Part shown: in pieces, positions 18,481 to 26,408 of the stretch | Numbering within the stretch: position 1 is the stretch's first letter | Layout: each line of letters starts with the position of its first letter | Source: Mycobacterium sp. Root265 | GTDB lineage: Bacteria > Actinomycetota > Actinomycetes > Mycobacteriales > Mycobacteriaceae | Direction of reading: 5' to 3' | Length of the DNA: 64,000 nt | NCBI RefSeq assembly: GCF_001428895.1 | Contig: NZ_LMJA01000028.1 | Location: forward strand, 191,972-255,971 | Program-made: the position numbers and the translations under genes | Notes under the pieces: generated by a model | Database searches by the model: none | Told to the model about the DNA's origin: nothing | What the model saw: only the letters and a program-made list of their open reading frames with translations

Positions 18481-18867
18481 TCAGAACTTGGGTAGGGAAT
18501 TGATGAAGTCGGCTGCTTCCTTGCCGTAAACCGGGACGGTGCCGACGATCTCGGCGGTAGCCACCTTGAGCTTCTCCAGCTCAGCAGCGGCGTCGGCCGC
18601 AGCCTGGACAACCAGCGGGGCGTTGGCGATGACCGCTTCGAGCGGGGTGATCGCTTCGGCGCCGACGGTGCCGTCAGCACGCTGGCGAGACAGGATCACA
18701 CCGGCAGTGATGGCAGCACCGCCACCGAGCAGGCTGCCGAGGTTGTCGGTCAGGCTGGCGATGGTGACTGCCTGTTCAGAGCTGATCAGCTTGACCAGGG
18801 TCAGGATCGGCAGGAGCGAACCGACGAGGCCGGATGCGAGGTAGAAGTACTGGCGAATCTTGGTCAC
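18481..18867 (-). CDS. Holin-like membrane protein
   Basis: 128 residues from a GTG at 18867 that overlaps the lysin stop (GTGA). Two predicted membrane segments (YFYLASGLVGSLLPILTLVKLI and DNLGSLLGGGAAITAGVIL) and an amphipathic tail ending DFINSLPKF. Its place right after lysin A makes it the probable holin controlling lysis timing. No lysin B gene lies between it and the terminase. Confidence 0.8.
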   Translation of the reverse strand: MTKIRQYFYLASGLVGSLLPILTLVKLISSEQAVTIASLTDNLGSLLGGGAAITAGVILSRQRADGTVGAEAITPLEAVIANAPLVVQAAADAAAELEKLKVATAEIVGTVPVYGKEAADFINSLPKF

Positions 18868-20228
18868 TTGGTGACTCCTGTCTGAGCGGCGAGATTCGCC
18901 TGGATGAGACGGATGATGTTCTGCGCCTGTCCGACCTTCCATTTGTCGGTGGCGCCGGGGCCTTCGCCCCGAGCGAGCTTGGCCACGTCCGCGATAGCGG
19001 GGACATAGCCCTGAAGAGCCGCCTGCTCAATGAGATTGGCGTGAACCATCCCGTTGATCTGGCGCATCGTCTCCCGCGTGGTCAGCACCGCCTTGTCGTC
19101 CAGGCGGTACGGAGAGGGCGAGGGGTAGAGGGTGTTGTCGGCCATCAGGGCCTCCCATTCGTCTTGTTCGTTGATGAGGGCGAGGAGCGAATCCCCGAGG
19201 GACAGAGCACGATTGAATCGGTCGCGTCGATGACTCAGACCGTTCGTGCCGCCGTTGATGAGGCGCGTGACCGCTTCAACATCGCGAGCATCGCTGCGCG
19301 CGTTGATAGTTGGGCGTGCGACGGTCCAGTACCAGGCAGCTCCGATGCCAGCCCACTTCAGCTCAGACAGCTCCAGAGGGCGGACCACGAAGTAGTCGGG
19401 CGTCGGGACGAGTCCCTTGCCGTGAGCCCAGGACGAGAACAAGCCGAAGTTGTGCTTGCCGGTGATCTGGATCCACGACCGGCCCTTGTAGAGGCGTCCG
19501 TCTCCGTCGACCTCCGGGGTGTTGCCGAGGTCGGTGCGGGTGTCGTACGCGTCTCCCGAGGCGTACTCGGCGGTGGCGTTGAAGTCGTCGGACTCGTGAC
19601 CGACCTGAGCCAGCCACATCGCGATGCGATTCGGGTTGTTGGCCTGGCTCTGGATCAGGCCGTTGGCCACAGCGGGCAGAAGCGTCTGCGCTCGCGAGTA
19701 GGAGATGCCTGTAGCGCGGGCCAGGATGTCCGCTGGATCGACAACGCCAGCTCCGAGGATGGGGCCAGGCAGATAGGCCCACGCGTGTGCGTACGGGTCG
19801 CTGATGGCCTTGGCCTTGTCGACGTGGAGACCGCCGCCGTTGACGACCTTGCCTCCACGGGATTCGAACTTCATCCCGTCGACTTCGCCCCACATGTGAG
19901 AGGCGGCACCACCGCCAGGGCCGTGATGGAACGCCAGCTTCACCACCGCGTCAGCGGGGATGTCCTGCCAGCGAGCGACTCGGATCGTCCCGAACGGGCC
20001 GACGGCGCCGATGTCGATGTAGCGGTAGCTCTCGGTGGTAGCGCCTTCAGACTGGCGACCCTGCCGCCAGCGGCCGAGCACCATCTCGAGGACCGTCTGT
20101 GCGATCTCCGAACAGTCGGTGCCTTGCTTCACGTTCAGCGACAGAGCGCCACCGTAGACGTACTCGTTGCCGACTCGGACTCGGATGAATGACTTTGTGT
20201 CCTCGACGTTTTGACGTAGAGCGGGCAT
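18864..20228 (-). CDS. lysA: Endolysin (lysin A), peptidase plus GH19 muramidase/chitinase-like
   Basis: 454 residues in three parts. The N-terminal ~150 residues resemble an NlpC/P60- or C39-like peptidase, with DCSE as likely nucleophile region and SHMWG as likely His. The middle (~180-330) is a GH19 glycosidase (QVGHESDDFNATAEYAS, GRSWIQITGKHNFG). The C-terminal ~110 residues should bind the cell wall. It cleaves peptidoglycan at the end of infection. First gene downstream of the tRNAs in the leftward operon. Confidence 0.93.
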   Translation of the reverse strand: MPALRQNVEDTKSFIRVRVGNEYVYGGALSLNVKQGTDCSEIAQTVLEMVLGRWRQGRQSEGATTESYRYIDIGAVGPFGTIRVARWQDIPADAVVKLAFHHGPGGGAASHMWGEVDGMKFESRGGKVVNGGGLHVDKAKAISDPYAHAWAYLPGPILGAGVVDPADILARATGISYSRAQTLLPAVANGLIQSQANNPNRIAMWLAQVGHESDDFNATAEYASGDAYDTRTDLGNTPEVDGDGRLYKGRSWIQITGKHNFGLFSSWAHGKGLVPTPDYFVVRPLELSELKWAGIGAAWYWTVARPTINARSDARDVEAVTRLINGGTNGLSHRRDRFNRALSLGDSLLALINEQDEWEALMADNTLYPSPSPYRLDDKAVLTTRETMRQINGMVHANLIEQAALQGYVPAIADVAKLARGEGPGATDKWKVGQAQNIIRLIQANLAAQTGVTK

Positions 20229-20241
20229 CGGTACCCCTTTC

Positions 20242-20254
20242 GGTGGGTGTCAAG
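20242..20254 (+). promoter_or_regulatory. Stoperator, exact consensus
   Basis: GGTGGGTGTCAAG between the lysin A start and tRNA-Lys, placed to block leftward elongation into the lysis and head genes in a lysogen. Confidence 0.85.
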
Positions 20255-20258
20255 GTTG

Positions 20259-20331
20259 TGGGTGCGGCAGGACTCGAACCTGCGACTTTCCGATTAAGAG
20301 TCGGAAGCTCTACCAACTGAGCTACACACCC
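20259..20331 (-). tRNA. tRNA-Lys (CTT)
   Basis: 73 nt. Seven-bp acceptor stem GGGTGTG/CGCACCC, D arm AGCTCAGTTGGTAGAGC, anticodon loop CTCTTAA, T arm GCAGGTTCGAGTCCTGC. No encoded CCA. First of three tRNAs between the lysin and minor tail genes. Confidence 0.95.
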
Positions 20332-20371
20332 GAACACCCAAGCCCCTCGTGGAGGCGAGCCTGGGTCTATG

Positions 20372-20443
20372 CACGCGAGGAGGGATTTGAACCCCCAACC
20401 GACGGCTTTGGAGACCGTTGCTCTGCCATTGAGCTACTCGCGC
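20372..20443 (-). tRNA. tRNA-Trp (CCA)
   Basis: 72 nt. Acceptor GCGCGAG/CTCGCGT (one G-U), D arm AGCTCAATGGCAGAGC, anticodon loop CTCCAAA, T loop TTCAAAT. No encoded CCA. L5 and D29 also carry a tRNA-Trp here. Confidence 0.95.
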
Positions 20444-20508
20444 ATCTCCCAAGCTGGCCGATCCTAATCGGCCACTTAATCCCTACGGCAGCAGGGAACT
20501 TGGGGTAG

Positions 20509-20581
20509 CTGGCATAGGAGGACTCGAACCTCCAACCGGCGCATTAACAGTGCGCTGCTCTGCCGATTGAGCTATATGCCA
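20509..20581 (-). tRNA. tRNA-Asn (GTT)
   Basis: 73 nt. Acceptor TGGCATA/TATGCCA, D arm AGCTCAATCGGCAGAGC, anticodon loop CTGTTAA, T arm GGAGGTTCGAGTCCTCC. No encoded CCA. The spacer to tRNA-Trp contains two small hairpins (TGGCCGAT/ATCGGCCA and CCCT/AGGG), probably processing signals. Confidence 0.95.
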
Positions 20582-20643
20582 TTGCGAGGGGTTCCGATGC
20601 TGTGAAGGGAACCGCCTCAACCCGTCCAGTAGGTGGGTCAGTC

Positions 20644-21366
20644 CTATGCCATCGCAGCTGCGATAGCTGCGTCGACATATGCTTTTGTCGCTGCGTCGTT
20701 CGGATTAACCGGGGTAGCGACAGACGTGATGGAATTGCCGTCCATGTCCAGATCCTGCTCCATCCAGTTCGTCCCGGCGCCGAGCGTCAGCGCGCCGTCG
20801 ACTGCTTCCGCGTAGACCCGGAATGGGCCGACTCCGTCGGTGGAGTTCCAGACCGACCAGACGCCTCCGGTGTTCACACCGAACTCGTAAGCCTGGGCGG
20901 CATCGGAGTTGAAGAGCACGATCCGGGCGGTGTCGCCTGGGTTGTTCTGCACCTGCAGATCTCGTGTGCTCATCCACCCGGTGAAGTACTTCTGGCCGGT
21001 GATCGTTTGGTTGGTGTCGAGCCTGACCGTCTTGGTCACTACCTCGGTGAGGTCTGCCAAGCTGGCCTTGCCTTGTATGTCCTGTCCCATCGTGGATAGG
21101 ACTTCGAAGATCCCCATTTGTAGGGAGATCATGTTTTCCTCGACATCACCGAGATCTAGGAAGTACTGGGAGTTGCCTCGTAGCAGAGCTGCAAGTCCTT
21201 CCAGCTCAGTGGCCAGCTCCTCGGCGCTGACGCCTCCTGAGCCGCCTCCGGGACCGGAGATGAGGTAACCATGCTCGTCGAAGCCGGAAGTGACCTGTCC
21301 GACGCCCTCAGAGGTCGTGACGAGGGTTCCAACGCCCCCTTCAGGGGAGCTGCCTTCGAGGATCAT
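20644..21366 (-). CDS. Minor tail / fibre-like protein
   Basis: 240 residues. The C-terminus (DLDMDGNSITSVATPVNPNDAATKAYVDAAI) is the repeat signature common at the ends of phage tail fibres. The N-terminus is Gly-rich (SGPGGGSGG), followed by a helical segment. ATG overlaps the upstream gene's stop. L5-type phages place such minor tail genes near the left end, ahead of the tRNAs. Confidence 0.8.
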   Translation of the reverse strand: MILEGSSPEGGVGTLVTTSEGVGQVTSGFDEHGYLISGPGGGSGGVSAEELATELEGLAALLRGNSQYFLDLGDVEENMISLQMGIFEVLSTMGQDIQGKASLADLTEVVTKTVRLDTNQTITGQKYFTGWMSTRDLQVQNNPGDTARIVLFNSDAAQAYEFGVNTGGVWSVWNSTDGVGPFRVYAEAVDGALTLGAGTNWMEQDLDMDGNSITSVATPVNPNDAATKAYVDAAIAAAMA

Positions 21367-22727
21367 CGCTGGACCCGCGTAACGCCGTGGGTGATCGGTT
21401 CTCCACCGGCCGGCTCACCGTCCGGGAGGAACACGAGCTGCCACTCGGTGCGGTTGCCGATGAGATCGACATCCTCGCTCTCGACCTTAAGGACAGCCTC
21501 GCTGCCGGTGATGTCGAACGTCCACAAGGTCGTGGCTCGCTGACCGCGCTCGACGTATGAGGTGCGGATCTGCGGGACCACGGTGACCTCGGTGATGTCG
21601 CTGGTCAAGCCAGAAGCGTCACCCACCAGAAGCGGGTGCGGCCGGTTGCCCATCGCGTTGATGAACTCGACCGTGTAGCTGTGGTTCCAGTACTGGTCGA
21701 CGGTCACCGTGGTGATGGCGCCGACGAGCAGGATCTGGTTGTTGAAGAACGTCGTCAGCATCGCTGCGGAGAAGATCACGTCGAACGTCAGCAGGTCGAC
21801 TTCGGCGTAGCCCTTCACCGACCGGCACACGATCGTGAAGTCCGTGTTGCTGGTGATGATGAACTCGAGCTGGAGGGTCTGCTTGTCATCGAACAGGTCG
21901 AAGAACTCGTTGATCTTCCGGGTCAGCAGATCCATCATCCGGCCGTCGAGCACAGCTCGGCGCCCGTTCTGGATCGTCTTCGTGCTGAAGCGGGTGAGTA
22001 GGTTACCGGTGGTGCCGCCACCGAAGAAGTCGCCAGCGTTACGGGCGTAGGCCCGGACCTCGATCAGGTCGATGTCCCGAGAGGACAGCAGGCCGACGTA
22101 CTCGATTCGGAACCTCTCGCCTTGGCTGCCCGCCACGTCGGTGACGGTGACGTTGCCGACGCCGAGCTGGGGGATGCCTTCCAGGGCTGCCTGGATCTGG
22201 GCTGCGTTGGATTCGAACGAGATCGGCTCAGAGTCGTTCTCCCGGTAGGAGAGGATCATGTCGCCCTCGCCGAGCTGCTCTCCGAGCCAGCCCAGCAGGT
22301 TGTAGACGTTCAGCTCTTGGATCTCGTTACGGCTGACACCGGAGAGGTTGAAGTTCAAGTTCCACACCGGATTTAGGCCGGTGCGGGAAACAGCGACGTT
22401 ACCGGCGCCGATGGCCGGTACGTTCTCCAGCGCGGAGCGGATGTCGATGGTCAGGTCGTAGGGCGTCTCGGTCGCGTCGTAGTACTCGATCGGGTCGGAT
22501 GCGACACCGTTGTAGCCGAGCGTGTACTCGCCGTCGTCGGACTGGAGGATCTCGACCTGCTGGATGCAGTTGTGCTCGCCGCCTGTGTACAGCTCGAAGA
22601 ACAGGTCGCCGGGCGGGTAGTCGACCGGGTTCTTCTGCAGGTCAACGTTTTTGAACGTCCACCGAAAGTCCCGGCCAGTCTGAAGAACAAGGTCGTCGCG
22701 TTCAAGAATGCGGCCGATGTCGGGCAT
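21363..22727 (-). CDS. Minor tail protein, LtfC-like N-terminal domain
   Basis: 454 residues. The N-terminal ~90 residues (LVLQTGRDFRWTFKNVDLQKNPVDYPPGDLFFELYTGG) look like the LtfC/Gp6-type beta-sandwich found in actinophage tail proteins. Long beta-rich remainder without clear catalytic motifs, ending WQLVFLPDGEPAGGEPITHGVTRVQR. Probably a virion appendage used in adsorption. Confidence 0.75.
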   Translation of the reverse strand: MPDIGRILERDDLVLQTGRDFRWTFKNVDLQKNPVDYPPGDLFFELYTGGEHNCIQQVEILQSDDGEYTLGYNGVASDPIEYYDATETPYDLTIDIRSALENVPAIGAGNVAVSRTGLNPVWNLNFNLSGVSRNEIQELNVYNLLGWLGEQLGEGDMILSYRENDSEPISFESNAAQIQAALEGIPQLGVGNVTVTDVAGSQGERFRIEYVGLLSSRDIDLIEVRAYARNAGDFFGGGTTGNLLTRFSTKTIQNGRRAVLDGRMMDLLTRKINEFFDLFDDKQTLQLEFIITSNTDFTIVCRSVKGYAEVDLLTFDVIFSAAMLTTFFNNQILLVGAITTVTVDQYWNHSYTVEFINAMGNRPHPLLVGDASGLTSDITEVTVVPQIRTSYVERGQRATTLWTFDITGSEAVLKVESEDVDLIGNRTEWQLVFLPDGEPAGGEPITHGVTRVQR

Positions 22728-22755
22728 GGGAACCTTTCGTGGGGAGAGTGTCTAA

Positions 22756-22807
22756 CCCCGGAGGAGGGAGCACCTGGTAGCGGCAGGTCTCAGAACCCCC
22801 TCCGGGG
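22756..22807 (-). terminator. Hairpin between small terminase and minor tail genes
   Basis: Perfect 9-bp stem CCCCGGAGG / CCTCCGGGG enclosing a smaller hairpin (ACCTG/CAGGT). No U run follows, so it may act as an attenuator or RNA-stability element rather than a true terminator. Confidence 0.45.
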
Positions 22808-22813
22808 GACCAT

Positions 22814-23272
22814 TTACCCTCCGTGCCCGCCTGCGGCGAGTCGCTGCTTCAACACGTCGGTGAGTCCAATGACCTTGGCCCCATTAGCGATTGGGACACG
22901 CTCGATCTCGATCCGAGCGCGTCGTCGGTCACCTTCGGTGAGCATCAGTGCGGAGAGCATCTGGATGATTGCGGTGAGCTTCATGGCGCCGATCGGCTTG
23001 CCGTTGTGTCGGGCAGCGATCAGCTCTTCGTTCAAGGCGAACAGGGTGATTCGTGCGAACTGCCAGTCAGTCGGCTCGTAGAACTGCGTGATGGCAGAGT
23101 CCTTGATGGACTGGTACATCTCAGCGATAAGCTCGTGAGTCTCGCCGTTGTGGCTCAGATCGCCCATCTCGGGGATCCGAACAGCACCGATCGCGGTGAC
23201 CGTGGCGGTCTCCTGATCCGGCTTGTTACGGCGGGCGCGCTCATCGTCCCGCTTCGGGGGTGGACCTGGCAT
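22814..23272 (-). CDS. Terminase small subunit
   Basis: 152 residues from the ATG at 23272 (MPGPPPKRDDERARRNKP), preceded by AGGAGG at 9 bases; the upstream in-frame extension is rejected for that reason. The MPGPPPKRDDERARRN opening is characteristic of actinophage small terminases. It should recognise cos and load the large subunit. HNH nuclease gene directly upstream, as required in many cos phages. Confidence 0.88.
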   Translation of the reverse strand: MPGPPPKRDDERARRNKPDQETATVTAIGAVRIPEMGDLSHNGETHELIAEMYQSIKDSAITQFYEPTDWQFARITLFALNEELIAARHNGKPIGAMKLTAIIQMLSALMLTEGDRRRARIEIERVPIANGAKVIGLTDVLKQRLAAGGHGG

Positions 23273-23314
23273 TTCGTTGAGCCTCCTGGGCTGAGCGAGC
23301 ACCAGGCTCGCTAT

Positions 23315-23611
23315 CTATCGGCGCCCAGGATGGCGTTCTGCTGGTCGCTTCCTTCGGGCTTTGAGTTCCGCTCGGCGAGAGACGCCTTCAGCGGATGATT
23401 TCTTGTCGTGGCAGAACGAACACGCAGCCCTCAGGTTGTGACGGCTGTGGTCGTTGCCTCGTTTGACGTGGTCAACATCGGTGGCCACCCGGATGCAACC
23501 TGGCATCTCGATCTGGCACAGATAGTTGGCGTCACGCAGAACTGGGAGACGGTATTTCGTCTCCCAGTCCGGGGGTAGTTCTTGCCGACGTGTCGAGTCG
23601 GCCCAGCTCAC
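23315..23611 (-). CDS. HNH endonuclease
   Basis: 98 residues from a GTG at 23611 that overlaps the preceding stop (GTGA); a longer GTG at 23644 is possible. The DVDH...N...H core sits between two Cys pairs (LCQIEMPGC, CSFCHDK), a zinc-stabilised HNH fold. Encoded beside the terminase genes, where such nucleases are known to support cos cleavage. Confidence 0.9.
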   Translation of the reverse strand: MSWADSTRRQELPPDWETKYRLPVLRDANYLCQIEMPGCIRVATDVDHVKRGNDHSRHNLRAACSFCHDKKSSAEGVSRRAELKARRKRPAERHPGRR

Positions 23612-23832
23612 AGCGGAGGGAACAGTTGGTCGAACCTCGCCCACAGCGCCGCTTCGGCGCCGTCGACATCTCCACCGGTGGTCACCGCGTGCCAGATCTC
23701 GTGCTGCTCCATGTCGCAGGGGATCCCAGAGCCGACGGGGAGGATGTCCCCGCCTTCGCGATAGTGAGCGACCCGCTTCTCGAGGGTCTCGCGGATGCGG
23801 TCTTCCGAGAACGATCCGTATTCGGACTTCAC
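23608..23832 (-). CDS. Small protein of unknown function
   Basis: 74 residues, GTG start overlapping the stop of the metallopeptidase gene by one base and itself overlapping the HNH start. Translationally coupled on both sides, so probably real. No domain recognised; contains HEIWHAV, too degenerate to call a metal site. Confidence 0.7.
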   Translation of the reverse strand: MKSEYGSFSEDRIRETLEKRVAHYREGGDILPVGSGIPCDMEQHEIWHAVTTGGDVDGAEAALWARFDQLFPPL

Positions 23833-24896
23833 TAGGTCACTCCCTTCACTTTCTTGGCTTCTGCGAGCACCAGTTGGTGGATCAGCTTGGACATTGCCTC
23901 GGCCTTGTCTCCGCGCATCTCTACGTCGGCGAACGCTTCAGCGATTGCCTCAACGATATATGGACCCTTGTCCCGGTCGCTGTTCTCGTACGAGTACGCA
24001 GAGACGAGCTTGGTGGACATCCACTTGTTGTACTGCTGCCGGAACTGACCAGGGGTCGGATTGTTGCCGCTCCACAGGTCATCGATCATGTCCGCGTACT
24101 CCGGGCTCGTGCGGAACTTCGACTCCAGCGCCGCCTCGATCTTGCGCTGCGAGCCGCCCTTGCCGTTGATGTCCATGACGTGACCCATCTCGTGGATCAT
24201 CGTGTAGTAGACCGGTCGAGCCGCGTAGTCGTCGTTGTACTGGGCGTACTTGTTGTCGTAGTACGACCGCTTGGACGCGCTCGCGGCGCGGGCACGGTCA
24301 GCGTCAGAGGCCAACGGGGCGTTGATCGCCACGTAGTGGCCGATGCCGTCTCCGTGGATGCTGAACACACCAGACGCGTGAGCGTAGGAGCTGGTCTCTT
24401 CACCGCGAACCGGGTAGTACTCGCCTCGAAGCGCCTTCAGCTTGACGAACGGGTACTTCGTCAGGATGTCATCGACCGCCTGGGCGAACTGGCGAGTCGA
24501 CTCGAGGCTGAGTTCCTTCGGGGTAATCCCGGCGCCGATGCGGCCGGGAGGCTGCACGGAGGAGAACTCGGGGTTAACCAGCGAGTGAACGTCGATGCCC
24601 CACTTGTTGCGGATGTGGAGCGCGATCTCCTGGCGAGTCTTTGCGGTCTTCAGAACGTCGTCTTGAGTGCTCGGTTGCCCGATGACACCACTTCCAGAGC
24701 CTGAGCCGTTACCGCCACCGGTCTGAATGCCGCCAGTGCTGGTGCTGCCAGTTCCACCGGAGCTTGAGCCCCCGCCTGAACCGCCACCACCGCCGGCCGA
24801 TCCTCCACCAGGAGAACCGGCGCCTGCGCCGCCGTTGCCTCTATTGCCGCGACCCTTTCCGGTGCCAGGGCCGGAACCGCCTCTACCCTGTCCCAT
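23832..24896 (-). CDS. Gly-rich HExxH putative metallopeptidase
   Basis: 354 residues from the ATG at 24896 (MGQGRGGSGPGTGKGRGN). The first ~70 residues are almost entirely Gly/Ser with a few basic residues, a flexible leader. The rest is a folded domain with YYTMIHEMGHVMDINGKG, a zincin HExxH motif, and downstream YIVEAIAEAFADVEMRG, where a Glu (in EAIAEAFAD) could be the third zinc ligand. This resembles toxin-type zincins (lethal-factor-like). Encoded among left-end genes, so possibly virion-associated or injected. Its substrate is unknown. Confidence 0.75.
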   Translation of the reverse strand: MGQGRGGSGPGTGKGRGNRGNGGAGAGSPGGGSAGGGGGSGGGSSSGGTGSTSTGGIQTGGGNGSGSGSGVIGQPSTQDDVLKTAKTRQEIALHIRNKWGIDVHSLVNPEFSSVQPPGRIGAGITPKELSLESTRQFAQAVDDILTKYPFVKLKALRGEYYPVRGEETSSYAHASGVFSIHGDGIGHYVAINAPLASDADRARAASASKRSYYDNKYAQYNDDYAARPVYYTMIHEMGHVMDINGKGGSQRKIEAALESKFRTSPEYADMIDDLWSGNNPTPGQFRQQYNKWMSTKLVSAYSYENSDRDKGPYIVEAIAEAFADVEMRGDKAEAMSKLIHQLVLAEAKKVKGVT

Positions 24897-25563
24897 CGGT
24901 GATCTGCTTTCGTCGTCGGTCCCAGAAGGTCGGATATTCACGAACCTCGGGGAGATCCAGGCCATCGCTATAGCGGAGCTGGCCGTAAGACAGCAGCAGC
25001 TTCGGTTGAGTGCGATCGACGAGCTCTTGGAGCCCGTCTCTAAATAGAGCCTGGTCGGATTTATATTTATGGGCGCCCATAGAGCTGGTCGCCACGATGG
25101 AATTAAGCGGAATCCCATCGAAACAGAAGTTATACGTATCCGGCGTGCCCCAATGGGCGGTCGGAATGACGTTTATGCCGTGCGATTGCCAATAAGCGCC
25201 ACACCAGCGGTTGCGATATACGTTCCAGACCTGTGCGGCCATCGGCATATCGACCCATATGCTGAAATCGGGCGTCAATGACGCTCCGACCGCTTTTACG
25301 CGGTCGAGGAGACGCTCGGGGGACGACCAAACCGTCTCGAAACGGTAGTCGTCAAGGAAGAAGTGCAGGGCGCCATCGTTCTCAGCGGAGAACTCACGCT
25401 GTCGCGGCATGTTCCACGCCGCCAGGTTCTCTGGCTCGAACTCAGTCGGTGCTAGATCGGGGATCTGGTACGGAGACGAGGAGTCGAAGACCTGTCGCAG
25501 GTTGAGGACATCGAACTTCCCCGGTTGCGAGTTCCAGAAGGCGCTGGTTCGGGTGCCGAACAA
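24883..25563 (-). CDS. DUF4417 protein
   Basis: 226 residues, TTG start (25563) preceded by AAGGGG. Matches the DUF4417 pattern: FFLDDYRFETVWSSPER, TPDFSIWVDMP, NVYRNRWCGAYWQSHGINVIPT, FCFDGIPLNS. Common in phages and mobile elements; function unknown. First gene of the left arm after the hairpin array. Confidence 0.88.
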   Translation of the reverse strand: MFGTRTSAFWNSQPGKFDVLNLRQVFDSSSPYQIPDLAPTEFEPENLAAWNMPRQREFSAENDGALHFFLDDYRFETVWSSPERLLDRVKAVGASLTPDFSIWVDMPMAAQVWNVYRNRWCGAYWQSHGINVIPTAHWGTPDTYNFCFDGIPLNSIVATSSMGAHKYKSDQALFRDGLQELVDRTQPKLLLSYGQLRYSDGLDLPEVREYPTFWDRRRKQITDGTG

Positions 25564-25582
25564 TTGGCACCCCTTCTTTTAA

Positions 25583-25875
25583 GCCGCCTCAGGGCGGCGC
25601 TAAACCCGCAGTTGCGGGTTGACTGATGACCGGCCGAAAGCCGGTCTGATCAGGAGCGACCCTTGGAGGTCGCTCTTCATGAGCGAGACGCCTGAAGCGT
25701 CTCTTAAGAGGGGCTCTTGCCCCTCTATATATAAGTAGGTGTATGCACTTGACACCCACCACCGGAGGTGGTACAGCTCACACTTCTAATACGAGCGCCC
25801 TGAGAGGCGCTCTAATGAATGGCCCTTACGGTGACACGCGGATGCGTGGAAAATGCGCCAGCGTCGAGCTGGGCG
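25583..25875. repeat. Array of consecutive perfect hairpins at the left genome end
   Basis: Stems in order: 25583-25598 (6 bp), 25603-25620 (7), 25628-25646 (7), 25654-25675 (8), 25685-25703 (7), 25707-25726 (8), 25758-25772 (6), 25793-25812 (7), 25835-25848 (5), 25855-25875 (8 with one bulge). Stem sequences all differ; loops are 3-6 nt. The first six follow each other with only 3-9 nt between. Several joints are themselves palindromes (CTGATCAG, CTCTTAAGAG). The array lies in the untranslated region between putative cos and the first left-arm gene. Confidence 0.85.
25748..25760 (-). promoter_or_regulatory. Stoperator, exact consensus, inside the hairpin array
   Basis: Reads CTTGACACCCACC on the plus strand. 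It overlaps the seventh hairpin. Its orientation suits rightward transcription through the cos region, not the leftward structural operon, the one site whose direction does not match its nearest gene. Confidence 0.8.
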
Positions 25876-25949
25876 CTCCTGACTAGCCTCTCAGTGCGAG
25901 CTCAGTGCGAGTTTGGGCTTCGGAACCCGTACAGGATGTCTCGTCCGCA

Positions 25950-25959
25950 TTACCGACCG
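25950..25959. other. Candidate cos site (10-base overhang)
   Basis: TTACCGACCG, reverse complement CGGTCGGTAA, which I recall as the type of 10-base 3' cohesive end found in Cluster A phages. It falls where the phage ends should be: about 390 bases upstream of the first left-arm gene and beyond the right-arm early promoters. Flanked by a palindromic ACCGACCGGT stretch and by GGGGGACTCCCCC at 25976. Confidence 0.55.
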
Positions 25960-26031
25960 GTCAGTGAGGGGGCCATGGGGGACTCCCCCCTGGGGGTCTG
26001 ACCTGCGAAGACACGCTCACGAGCAAACTCG

Positions 26032-26408
26032 TGTCACTCGATGCCATGTGTCACTCGATGTCATCTCTCATCTCAGCAACCCCTCATTCTCACTCGATAT
26101 GCACTCTGACATGCGCTTATGTCTCGTGCCGGCCAACGCGCTAGCTAACACATGCACACGCTCACCCATGCGTGACCAGGGGATATGCGACTGACCAGCG
26201 TGTGACCAGCGACCGGGGCATGTGTACCGGGCACGTAGTGAGCGGCATATCAGCGTGGATATCAGCCGCGGATTCACCGGCTGACCAGCGGGTTAGGGGA
26301 TAAGCGGATTAGTGCGACCGAATGCAGCCCGAGGAATGCGAGTGACCGGCCGTCTGCGGCCGCATCGAATGACCGGGGGGATACCGGGTCGATAGTGAGC
26401 GGCATATC
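26032..26408. repeat. Short direct repeats in the right genome-end non-coding region
   Basis: Tandem 16-17-bp repeat TGTCACTCGATGNCAT at 26032 and 26049, with a third TCACTCGAT at 26090. TGACCAGCG occurs at 26192, 26203 and 26282. A longer repeat, TACCGGG, 4 variable bases, then TAGTGAGCGGCATATC, appears at about 26225-26251 and 26382-26408. No convincing gene spans this region; they may be protein-binding sites for packaging or replication. Confidence 0.6.

Noticed and set aside
23526-24704. Long plus-strand frame of 392 residues opposite the metallopeptidase and HNH genes
   Set aside because: Arg/Val-rich low-complexity translation and antisense to well-supported coupled genes.
25583-25875. 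CRISPR-like array
   Set aside because: The units do not share a repeat sequence; only their hairpin geometry is shared.
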